Origin: Gammaproteobacteria bacterium
GTDB lineage: Bacteria > Pseudomonadota > Gammaproteobacteria > HK1
Direction: 5' to 3'
DNA: 5,583 bases
Assembly (NCBI GenBank): GCA_020444775.1
Contig: JAGRHX010000363.1
Coordinates: 1-5,583 of the forward strand
The notes below the pieces were generated by a model. It was not told where the DNA came from and did not search any database. It saw only the letters and a program-made list of their open reading frames with translations. Shown piece by piece: positions 1-5,583 of this stretch. Made by a program: the position numbers and the translations under genes. The first letter of the stretch is position 1; each line of letters opens with the position of its first letter.

Positions 1-602
1 CGGTCATACACGTTCATGGTGAACAAGGGTGCGGCGAGCGCGAACAGGTTGACCATCACCGAACCGATGATCACGGCTGCATAGATGCGTCGGCTACGTG
101 CAAGCGTGCCCCAGAACCAATGCCCGGATCGGACTTCGAACAGGTTCGTCGAGGGTGTCTCGCTACGGTACTCTCGCTTGAGTAGGAACGCGAAGCCGAG
201 GTACTGACGCTCCAACACCTCCAGCGAGACCCAGGACTCCCCGTCACTCACATCGGGATGGATGACCTTTGCCCGATTGCCGGCCCGATCTATTGACTCC
301 AGGATGCAGGCATCACGTTCCTTCAGAACCAGGATGCACGGCAGCAGCAGCTCGGAGAAATCCTCCAGACGTCGTCGTACGAGTCGGCTGGCGAAACCGG
401 CGCGCTTCGCAACCCGCGAGAACAGGCTCTTTGGCTTGTCCACGCTGAAGAGCTCGGGGATCGTCGCGCCCGGGCTTACCGGCAGACCCGCGAGCAACGC
501 GTCGGCGGTGACCGGGCGGTGAAACAGGCGGGCGAACTCGACCAGGCACTTCAGCAGCGCGTCATCGTCCGCAGTCTCAGGCGGGGCGTTTTGATCCGAC
601 AT
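1..602 (-). CDS. lapB: LapB-like type I secretion ABC transporter, N-terminal part (truncated by window edge)
   Basis: Inner-membrane permease/ATPase of a type I secretion system, of the kind that exports LapA/RTX-type adhesins with ATP hydrolysis. About 200 residues are visible, read leftwards from an ATG at 600-602 and running off the left edge. Residues 12-145 resemble the degenerate C39-peptidase-like domain (CLD) of this family: there is a family-typical RPVTADALLAGLP stretch, no DCG-type catalytic Cys motif, and no His where the catalytic one would sit (LPCILVLKERDACIL, residues 87-101). It should therefore bind substrate rather than cut a leader. A HWFWGTL motif (161-167) is followed by a hydrophobic first membrane segment (about 172-195) ending in LFTMNVYD, a hallmark of LapB-like exporters. 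GAGAG lies 8 nt before the ATG. The remaining membrane segments and the Walker ATPase domain lie outside the window. The TolC-like gene is upstream on the same strand. Family assignment is confident; the symbol is by analogy to the Pseudomonas lap genes. Confidence 0.9.
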   Translation of the reverse strand, partial: MSDQNAPPETADDDALLKCLVEFARLFHRPVTADALLAGLPVSPGATIPELFSVDKPKSLFSRVAKRAGFASRLVRRRLEDFSELLLPCILVLKERDACILESIDRAGNRAKVIHPDVSDGESWVSLEVLERQYLGFAFLLKREYRSETPSTNLFEVRSGHWFWGTLARSRRIYAAVIIGSVMVNLFALAAPLFTMNVYD

Positions 603-944
603 CTCTGGGGCTCTCAATCGACCGAACCCGTCTGCGTTGCACAAATGCGAAGCGCTGGCAGCACGCCTTACTCTCCAGAATTGGCTCGTCGGCACTGCTC
701 GTCTAAATCGCCATCGGCTGGCGACTGACGCGCGAGGTCATACCCGCACCCCACGCGTCGATCAGCCGCGCGCTACCGCGGGTGATGGGCGTGCCGGCAG
801 GACGTCTCCTATACGCGACGAACAGTGCTTGCAGTGAATAGCGGCAGGAAGCGCCGAGGCTGAATGAGCCGAGTGCGACCGGGGTCACGATACTCGGGGA
901 CGGGCAGGAACTCAGCGACTGTTTCGGACCGGTTCTTGCAAGGA
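603..944 (-). other. Long gap between outer-membrane and ABC transporter genes
   Basis: These 342 bases separate two co-directional genes that would normally be tightly packed. No convincing gene was found on either strand; short open frames here have no recognisable motifs and no good ribosome binding site. It contains small inverted repeats: TCGCCA/TGGCGA at 708-724 and CCGAGT/ACTCGG at 869-897. On the minus strand a TATAGG hexamer (about 806-811) could be a weak -10, but no well-spaced -35 goes with it. The gap may carry a separate promoter or a processing/attenuation site for the transporter gene, or be decayed sequence. Confidence 0.5.
708..724 (-). other. Small GC-rich hairpin, possible weak terminator or attenuator
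   Basis: A perfect 6-bp inverted repeat, TCGCCA/TGGCGA with a 5-nt loop. On the minus strand it is followed by ATTTAG. The T tract is too short for a strong intrinsic terminator. It lies about 105 bases before the transporter start, so partial termination or mRNA processing between the two genes is conceivable. The call is structural only. Confidence 0.25.
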
Positions 945-3278
945 TTAACGAACGACCCGATCTGCCAGCGGCCGGAGTCTCAGCTCGGCGCGACGATTCA
1001 AGCGCCGCCCTTCCTCCGTGCGATTGCTGGCCACCGGTTGGCGCTCGCCCAGACCGAACGCGCGGATGCGCGGCGCTTGCACGCCGCGCTCGAGCAGCAT
1101 CTGCCTGATCTGCTCGGCCCGTTGCTCTGACAGGCGCTGGTTGTAGCCACGTGAGCCTACGTTGTCGGTGTAGGCCTGGATGTCGACGCCGAGCTCGGGC
1201 TGCTCGCCGAGGGTCCTGACAATCCGCTCCAGGCGCAGCGCCGACTGTTCGGTCAGCCCGCTCTGCTTGTAGGCGAACCGAACCGTGGCATCGGGCGCGG
1301 ACCGCGCACTGGGCTGGTCCTGCACCTCGATCGATACGGTGCCTGTCGCGAGTCTGCCGCGCCGGTCGCCGATGGTGTAGCTGAAGGCGTCCGCACCGCG
1401 GAAGCGGCGCCCGGGGGTATACACGAGTCCGGTGCCATCGGCATTCAGACGCAGATCGCCGTGCTGGGGCTGGGTATAGCTGCTCAGCTTGGGCCGATCC
1501 CTGGCGCTCGCCTGGTCGTTGGCGATCAATGCCGCGATATCCAGTACCAAAGGCTCATTGACTGGCGTGAAATAGCTGTCGTCTTCGGCGATGAAGGGAT
1601 ACTCGGCCGGATCGTAGCCAAGCTTGAGGTCACTGATCGAGAGACAGCCGCTGGTGCCGACCTGTGCCTGCCCGGGTGAGTTGACACAGTGGTCGCCGGC
1701 ATCATCAATGCGGTCGGCGTCCCGGTCGTTGGCGACGGACGTATCGTCCACGCCCGCGGCGCGCAGCGAGGCAATGCGTATGTCGTCATTCTCCAGGCTC
1801 ACCTGGATCCCCACCGCGGGCAGCAACTCACCCACGCCTTCATAGATGCGGTACCGGGCGGTCACCTGGCTGTAGTGAGCCTCGGCTTCGGCAATCAGCG
1901 CCCGGTTGAGCTCGCTCTCCGCGTCCAGCAGGTCGATGAGATCCCGGATCAGCAGCGTGAACTCCTCTCGATACAGCTTGACCGTCTCGAGCGACTCGTC
2001 CGAGTGTGCCTTGAGAAACGGTAGCTGGGTGCCCAGCGCCTCATCCGCGGCCCAGGCGAGCCGCAGATTGTCGATGACCTGGCGCCTGACCAGGTCCAGG
2101 AAGGCCTTGTTCTCCTGCACGACACTGGCTTTTTGCTGTTGTGCGGCCAGGTCCGCGCCGCCTCGGTACAGGTTGTAGCGAAACTGCAGCAACGCACTGC
2201 CCTCGTCGCTGCCGCCGAGCGGACCGCCGCTGTTGTGACCAACGCTCTGACGTAGCTGGAGGTCCAGCTCGGGCAGGTCACGGCTGAGGCTGCGGCGATA
2301 GTCGAATCGCGCGGCCTCGATATTGCTCAGGGCCGAGCCGATGCCGGGATGAGATGCCAGGGCTTTGTCGATGGCGACGCTCAGAGTGCCGCTGGGACGG
2401 GCCTGAGGCAGCTCAGGCTCGCTGAAGGCATCCGTTTCCAGATAGCGGCCGAGCAGTCGATGAGCCTCGGTCAACGCATCCTGGAGATTGTTCTGCTGGG
2501 CGATGAGGCTCGCCTTGGCGCGTGCCAGCCGGCCGCGGGTCTGGACCATGTCCGAACGCCGCAGCAGCTCCTTCTGGGCCAGCTCTTCGATCTGGCCGAG
2601 TATTCGCTCATGAGACTCGACGTTCTGCGCCGCCAGCTCCACCAGGCGGCGCTCGCGCAGGACCTTGACGTACGCACGTACCGCATCCAGCGCAATGTTG
2701 TCGGCGGTGTCGAACAGGCGATAGGCGGCGGAGCGGATTCGAGCACCAGCCTGCTCGATCTGATTGTCGACCTCGAAGCCGTCGAACAGCTGCTGGCGCA
2801 GCGTCACATCGGCCTGCGCGGTGTCATAGGCATCGCGGCGGTTGCCGGTGTTCTGCGCATCGCGTGTCACCAAGCCGGCGGACGCGCCAATGTCAATCTG
2901 CGGGCGCCACCCGGCGCGGGCGATGTCCTTGTCTCGGGCTGCCTGCCGATAGACGTGGATCCCCTCGCGTACCTGAGGATGCTCGGTGACCGATTCGTAG
3001 ACGAACCGCTCAAGCGGTAGCGCGTGAAGGCCCTGCGCCGCGCAGATCATGACCACGCCGAGCATCCAGACGATTGGCGGCCATGGCCGGCTTGGCGGGC
3101 CCCACCACGCCGCCCCGGCCGTCCATGCGCGATCCGCCCGTGCAGGGGATGCGTGACGCGGCCGGCTGGGGATTTCCGCAGGTTGCGCTGGAGAGCCGGA
3201 GGGGCAAGTCCTTGTATCTCGGGATCCGCCTTTCGGTCTGAGGGGCGCGATGTCAGTCTGGGGTATCAATGGGATCAC
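945..3278 (-). CDS. TolC-family outer membrane secretion protein fused to TSP3-like, cadherin-like and OmpA C-terminal domains
   Basis: Probable outer-membrane exit pore for the adhesin secretion system (LapE/AggA role). The open frame gives 777 residues; numbering follows it. Residues 88-490 form a TolC/OEP domain with two helical-hairpin repeats (about 88-285 and 296-485), including PLERFVYESVTEHPQV and LRQQLFDGFEVDNQI. Residues 515-546 are an Asp-rich thrombospondin type-3-like motif (NDRDADRIDDAGDHC) with Cys531 and Cys545. Residues 564-652 resemble a cadherin-like/Big-type beta domain (NADGTGLVYTPGRRFRGAD, then FSYTIGD). Residues 664-770 are an OmpA C-terminal domain with YTDNVGSRGYNQRLSEQRA and NRRAEL; Asp705 and Arg720 fit the diaminopimelate-binding pair, so it should bind peptidoglycan. 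A plain TolC is about 420-500 residues, so this is a true multidomain fusion without internal stop. The start is uncertain: GTG 3278 or TTG 3269 give a long Pro/Arg-rich leader, while ATG 3065 gives 706 residues and begins right at the signal peptide core (LGVVMICAAQGLHA). None has a clear ribosome binding site. Confidence 0.9.
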   Translation of the reverse strand: MIPLIPQTDIAPLRPKGGSRDTRTCPSGSPAQPAEIPSRPRHASPARADRAWTAGAAWWGPPSRPWPPIVWMLGVVMICAAQGLHALPLERFVYESVTEHPQVREGIHVYRQAARDKDIARAGWRPQIDIGASAGLVTRDAQNTGNRRDAYDTAQADVTLRQQLFDGFEVDNQIEQAGARIRSAAYRLFDTADNIALDAVRAYVKVLRERRLVELAAQNVESHERILGQIEELAQKELLRRSDMVQTRGRLARAKASLIAQQNNLQDALTEAHRLLGRYLETDAFSEPELPQARPSGTLSVAIDKALASHPGIGSALSNIEAARFDYRRSLSRDLPELDLQLRQSVGHNSGGPLGGSDEGSALLQFRYNLYRGGADLAAQQQKASVVQENKAFLDLVRRQVIDNLRLAWAADEALGTQLPFLKAHSDESLETVKLYREEFTLLIRDLIDLLDAESELNRALIAEAEAHYSQVTARYRIYEGVGELLPAVGIQVSLENDDIRIASLRAAGVDDTSVANDRDADRIDDAGDHCVNSPGQAQVGTSGCLSISDLKLGYDPAEYPFIAEDDSYFTPVNEPLVLDIAALIANDQASARDRPKLSSYTQPQHGDLRLNADGTGLVYTPGRRFRGADAFSYTIGDRRGRLATGTVSIEVQDQPSARSAPDATVRFAYKQSGLTEQSALRLERIVRTLGEQPELGVDIQAYTDNVGSRGYNQRLSEQRAEQIRQMLLERGVQAPRIRAFGLGERQPVASNRTEEGRRLNRRAELRLRPLADRVVR

Positions 3279-3296
3279 TCAGCGGGATCACTCAGC
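3271..3296. repeat. 13-bp tandem direct repeat (two copies)
   Basis: The unit gggatcactcagc occurs twice back to back with no mismatch (3271-3283 and 3284-3296). It overlaps the GTG that would be the longest start of the TolC-fusion gene, at the edge of the divergent intergenic region. It could be a recent slippage duplication or a pair of protein-binding half-sites. Nothing else in the sequence distinguishes these options. Confidence 0.85.
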
Positions 3297-3308
3297 CGAA
3301 GTCGTTCA

Positions 3309-3334
3309 GGGGAGCTCACGGACTACCGCTCCCC
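3309..3334. repeat. Inverted repeat with 7-bp perfect arms
   Basis: Arms GGGGAGC (3309-3315) and GCTCCCC (3328-3334) are separated by 12 bases. The symmetry suits either an operator for a dimeric regulator or an RNA hairpin. It is not followed by a T tract on either strand, so an intrinsic terminator is unlikely. Confidence 0.5.
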
Positions 3335-3447
3335 AGAGGGCTCCGCGTGTCTCCATCTTGTTGAAAGTGCTGAAGTCTGTTGCGGATTCACGTGTGGCGC
3401 CGCGGCACCTGGCCCGTACCTTGAAGCGGTCGCCCCGGGACCACGCT

Positions 3448-3459
3448 CCGGTGCACCGG
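3448..3459. repeat. 12-bp perfect palindrome
   Basis: CCGGTGCACCGG reads the same on both strands and sits near the middle of the divergent intergenic region. It could be a dimeric regulator site. Palindromes of this length also arise by chance in GC-rich DNA, so the functional call is weak. Confidence 0.3.
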
Positions 3460-3621
3460 GCCGGGACGAATTCTGTACCCAGCCATGTGCTCGACGCAAT
3501 TCGGGCGCCTGGCGCGGTCAGGCGATGACCCGTTTCCCGAGCGGAGCGTCCGAACCGAGGAGCGCAACGCGGCCGTGGACCGGGCTTGTAGCCAATCGAC
3601 TACACCCCATGCGCCGACCTT

Positions 3622-3651
3622 TTGAAGCTCTGCAACCCAGCCCCCGATAAG
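3622..3651 (+). promoter_or_regulatory. lapG: Candidate sigma-70-like promoter for lapG-lapD
   Basis: TTGAAG (3622-3627) and GATAAG (3646-3651) are separated by 18 bases; shifting the second box by one (CGATAA) gives 17. Each box matches the consensus at about four of six positions. It lies about 90 bases before the chosen lapG start. The fit is modest and other starts are possible. Confidence 0.25.
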
Positions 3652-3728
3652 ACTCTTCGACCGGCGTGCGCGGGCATCCACGGACAAGCGTGGCACTCGG
3701 CCAGCCAGCAGCAGCTGAACGACGGTCC

Positions 3729-3735
3729 AGGAGAG
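3729..3735 (+). promoter_or_regulatory. lapG: Ribosome binding site deciding the lapG start
   Basis: AGGAGAG lies 5 nt before the GTG at 3741. It is the best Shine-Dalgarno match near any in-frame start of this gene and supports GTG 3741 over the upstream in-frame GTG codons at 3666 and 3690. Confidence 0.7.
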
Positions 3736-3740
3736 CCTGG

Positions 3741-4511
3741 GTGCAGTGGAACTTCAACAATCCGGCGCAAGCGCATACCGCGCCTCGAACGGCCTGCGTC
3801 CTCGCGACGCGCCGCGCTCGGCTGTTCATCACGCTGGCGGCTCCAGCCACCGGGACCATCCTGCTGCTCGTCATCGTGGTGCTCTGTGCGCCAGCCTCCG
3901 CGCCAGCGCAGCCGGCCAGCATGAAGCTGTTCGATGCCGCATTCCTGCAACGCTTCGAAGCCCGCTACGGGCAGGATGCCAGCCACCGGCTCGAGCGCTG
4001 GCAGGCCATGCTGGCCGAGGTCGCTGGTCGGGAGACGAGCGACAAGCTCGAGGCAGTCAACAGCTTCTTCAATCGGATCCCCTGGCTCAGCGATGAAGAG
4101 CACTGGGGCAAACGGGACTACTGGGCGACGCCGCTCGAGATGCTCGGCACCAACGGCGGCGACTGCGAGGACTACTCCATCGCCAAGTACATCAGCCTGC
4201 GCAAGCTCGGGTTTGCTGACGAGCAATTGAGAATCACCTATGTTCGCGCCCGAACCCTGCGCCAGACGCACATGGTGCTGGCGTACTACAAGTCACCGGA
4301 TGCCGAGCCGTTGATTCTCGATAATCTCGATCCGACGATTCGCCTCGCCGGCCAACGCGGCGACCTGCAACCGGTGTACAGCTTCAATGGCAGCGGCCTC
4401 TGGGCTGCCGTCAAACGCGGGCAGGGCGAACGCATCGGGGACCCGGGCCGACTTGCGATGTGGCGGGACGTCACCAGTCGAATGAACCTCACCGAGCTCG
4501 GGTTGCGCTAG
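3741..4511 (+). CDS. lapG: LapG-like periplasmic cysteine protease (bacterial transglutaminase-like, BTLCP family)
   Basis: Calcium-dependent periplasmic protease that cuts the N-terminal retention module of LapA-type adhesins and so releases cells from a surface. The chosen GTG start gives 256 residues, close to family length. An N-terminal segment with TRRAR followed by a long hydrophobic stretch (ITLAAPATGTILLLVIVVL) and APASAPAQPA looks like a cleavable signal peptide or membrane anchor. The mature part carries the family signature: HWGKRDYWATPLEMLGTNGG, then DCED with the catalytic Cys (residue 142 from this start), HMVLAYY with the catalytic His (177) and LILDNLD with the catalytic Asp (194). 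The acidic residues flanking the Cys in DCED correspond to the calcium site known in LapG proteins. lapD follows after 30 bases, so the two are almost certainly co-transcribed, matching their function as protease and inhibitor/receptor. In-frame GTGs upstream (3666, 3690) would add up to 25 residues and lack a good ribosome binding site. Confidence 0.95.
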   Translation: MQWNFNNPAQAHTAPRTACVLATRRARLFITLAAPATGTILLLVIVVLCAPASAPAQPASMKLFDAAFLQRFEARYGQDASHRLERWQAMLAEVAGRETSDKLEAVNSFFNRIPWLSDEEHWGKRDYWATPLEMLGTNGGDCEDYSIAKYISLRKLGFADEQLRITYVRARTLRQTHMVLAYYKSPDAEPLILDNLDPTIRLAGQRGDLQPVYSFNGSGLWAAVKRGQGERIGDPGRLAMWRDVTSRMNLTELGLR

Positions 4512-4530
4512 CAACCCTGCAAAGGACCGC

Positions 4531-4534
4531 GGAG
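4531..4534 (+). promoter_or_regulatory. lapD: Ribosome binding site of lapD
   Basis: GGAG lies 7 nt before the ATG at 4542, in the short spacer after the lapG stop. It fixes the lapD start. Confidence 0.65.
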
Positions 4535-4541
4535 AACGCAC

Positions 4542-5583
4542 ATGACGCTTGCACGACAGCTCATCTCCTGGACGGCCCTGGTGCTGATCGTGGGCATGAC
4601 CGGATCGAGTGTCATCAATGTGCTGAGCACCCGGTCGTACGTCACGCAGCAGCTCGAAACGCACGCCCGGGATGCCGCCACCTCACTGGCCATGTCCGTG
4701 TCGCTACACCTGGCTGAGGGAGACGCGCTGTTCGCCCAGTCCATGGTCGATGCCATGTTCGACAGTGGCTACTACCGCAGCATCGAGGTCAGCGCCCCCG
4801 GGCACATACCGACCATCATGCGCAACGCCGATCAAAGCCTTGCCGGCGTGCCGAGATGGTTCATCGATGCGCTGCCCATCTCGTTTGGCACGGCCAGCGC
4901 GGAGCTGACCTCGGGTTGGCAGATCGTCGGTGTAGTGCGCGTGCGCAGCCACCCCGGGCACGCTTACCGTGCGCTGTGGCAGGCGGCCATGTACGAGCTG
5001 CAATGGACCGTCGCGCTGACCCTGGTCGGATTCCTGCTGCTGTGGCTGTTGCTGCGCTGGTTGTTGCGACCGCTGCGTGACATCGAGGCACAGGCGCTGG
5101 CGGTCGCCAACAGGGTCTTCCCGAAGCTCGAGCGCCGTCCACGCACACGCGAGCTTCGCCGGGTCGCCGATTCCATGGAGCTGATGACGCGGCGGGTGGA
5201 GCAGATGCTCGATGAGCAGGCCAGCCACGCCCAGAGACTCGAGACCGAGCTCTACCAGGACACGGTCAGTGGTCACAAGAACCGGCGCGGCGTCGAGCGC
5301 GCCCTGGAGGAGCTGGTCCGCTCCAGACGTGATACCAGCGCGGGCGCATTGATGATCATCTCCGGCGGTGAGCTGGATGCCATCAATCGCGGTGCCGGCT
5401 ACGAGGCCGGCGACGCCTACGTGCGGGCCCTCGCCGAAGGCGTGTGGAGCTGCGTTGCCGAGCGTGGCGCAACGCTCGGTCGGGTCGGCGGCGCGAGACT
5501 GGCGCTGATCCTGCCCGAGGCGACACCTGGCACGACCCTGCAGATGGCCGAAGCCATCGTCCAGCGACTGCGCGAGGAGGTCG
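4542..5583 (+). CDS. lapD: LapD-like c-di-GMP receptor, N-terminal part (truncated by window edge)
   Basis: Inner-membrane receptor that senses cytoplasmic c-di-GMP and, when bound, captures LapG in the periplasm, sparing the surface adhesin. 347 residues are visible. In order: a short cytoplasmic N-terminus and first membrane segment (about 8-28); a periplasmic LapD/MoxY N-terminal domain (about 30-150) with QLETHARDAATSLAMS and VDAMFDSGYYRSIEV; SGWQ with Trp126, probably equivalent to the Trp that inserts into LapG; a second membrane segment (about 154-176); a HAMP-like linker beginning RPLRDIEAQA (176-185) and a signalling helix; then a GGDEF-fold domain from about 238 (DTVSGHKNRRGVERAL). 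The signature position reads VGGARLALILPE (315-326), so the Asp-Glu pair of GGDEF is replaced and diguanylate cyclase activity is not expected. The c-di-GMP-binding degenerate EAL domain of this family should follow beyond the right edge. It is co-directional with lapG, 30 bases downstream. Confidence 0.95.
   Translation, partial: MTLARQLISWTALVLIVGMTGSSVINVLSTRSYVTQQLETHARDAATSLAMSVSLHLAEGDALFAQSMVDAMFDSGYYRSIEVSAPGHIPTIMRNADQSLAGVPRWFIDALPISFGTASAELTSGWQIVGVVRVRSHPGHAYRALWQAAMYELQWTVALTLVGFLLLWLLLRWLLRPLRDIEAQALAVANRVFPKLERRPRTRELRRVADSMELMTRRVEQMLDEQASHAQRLETELYQDTVSGHKNRRGVERALEELVRSRRDTSAGALMIISGGELDAINRGAGYEAGDAYVRALAEGVWSCVAERGATLGRVGGARLALILPEATPGTTLQMAEAIVQRLREEV

Larger units (their letters stand above)
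3279..3740. promoter_or_regulatory. Divergent intergenic control region
   Basis: About 460 bases lie between the oppositely transcribed outer-membrane gene and lapG, extending to about 675 if the former starts at 3065. No convincing coding sequence was found on either strand. The promoters of both units should lie here. Visible elements are the tandem repeat at its left edge, an inverted repeat at 3309-3334, a palindrome at 3448-3459 and a weak promoter-like pair at 3622-3651. No strong sigma-70 consensus and no sigma-54 (GG-N10-GC type) element stood out by eye. Confidence 0.55.

Noticed and set aside
164..569. Active C39 bacteriocin-type peptidase domain in the ABC transporter
   Set aside because: The DCG-type Cys motif and the catalytic His region are absent; it fits the degenerate C39-like domain of adhesin/RTX exporters.
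703..888. Minus-strand 61-residue frame in the gap before the transporter gene
   Set aside because: GTG start without a ribosome binding site and no similarity I recognise; not enough to call a gene.
869..897. CCGAGT/ACTCGG inverted repeat as a terminator for the outer-membrane gene
   Set aside because: Only 6 bp of outer stem with a long imperfect loop and no T tract on the minus strand.
2349..3020. Plus-strand open frame of 223 residues
   Set aside because: It lies antisense to the well-supported OEP domain and has no recognisable motif; typical shadow frame in GC-rich DNA.
3306..3353. Short minus-strand frame from an ATG at about 3353, possible 16-residue leader peptide
   Set aside because: No ribosome binding site and no regulatory codon pattern such as repeated amino-acid codons.
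3024..3650. Plus-strand open frame of 208 residues over the divergent region
   Set aside because: Arg/Pro/Ser-rich composition without domain signature or good ribosome binding site, partly antisense to the exporter gene's N-terminus; likely non-coding.
3388..3696. Minus-strand open frame of 102 residues in the intergenic region
   Set aside because: No motif, no membrane or signal segment, Arg-rich composition typical of chance frames in GC-rich DNA.
3600..4271. Minus-strand open frame of 223 residues
   Set aside because: Antisense to lapG, whose catalytic motifs are unmistakable.
4704..5276. Minus-strand open frame of 190 residues
   Set aside because: Antisense to the LapD periplasmic and HAMP-like region; Gln-rich shadow.
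1..5583. CRISPR array, tRNA/rRNA gene, insertion sequence or attachment site
   Set aside because: No regularly spaced repeats, no tRNA-like cloverleaf, no transposase motif and no terminal inverted repeats were seen.

Overview
The window looks like the core of a Lap-type (LapD/LapG) biofilm-adhesin control and export locus from a GC-rich Gammaproteobacterium. The assignment rests on three recognisable proteins: a LapG-like periplasmic cysteine protease, a LapD-like c-di-GMP receptor, and the N-terminus of a LapB-like type I secretion ABC transporter with the MNVYD motif at its first membrane segment. Base composition, the GTG start of lapG and the gene content fit a Pseudomonas-, Shewanella- or Halomonas-like relative. 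The genus cannot be fixed from this sequence alone.

Layout. The locus is a divergon. On the minus strand, reading right to left, lies a long outer-membrane protein gene (945..3278, start uncertain), then an apparently non-coding gap of 342 bases, then the start of the ABC transporter gene (602 down to the left edge, truncated). On the plus strand, after an intergenic region of about 460 bases (3279..3740), come lapG (3741..4511) and, 30 bases later, lapD (4542 to the right edge, truncated inside its GGDEF-like domain). The central intergenic region holds a 13-bp tandem repeat, a 7-bp-arm inverted repeat and a 12-bp palindrome. All are possible control sites for the two divergent units.

How the parts work together (family knowledge applied here). 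The TolC-like protein, the LapB-like ABC transporter and a membrane-fusion protein expected beyond the left edge would secrete a giant repeat adhesin. The adhesin would stay anchored in the TolC pore through its N-terminal retention module. LapG cleaves that anchor when free. LapD sequesters LapG in the periplasm while it has c-di-GMP bound in the cytoplasm. No adhesin gene is in the window.

The most unusual element is the outer-membrane gene. One continuous frame joins a complete TolC/OEP domain to a calcium-binding thrombospondin type-3-like linker, a cadherin-like/Big-type beta domain and a C-terminal OmpA-type peptidoglycan-binding domain with its key Asp and Arg retained. A pore that is itself tied to the cell wall would be a sensible mechanical anchor for an adhesin held in that pore.
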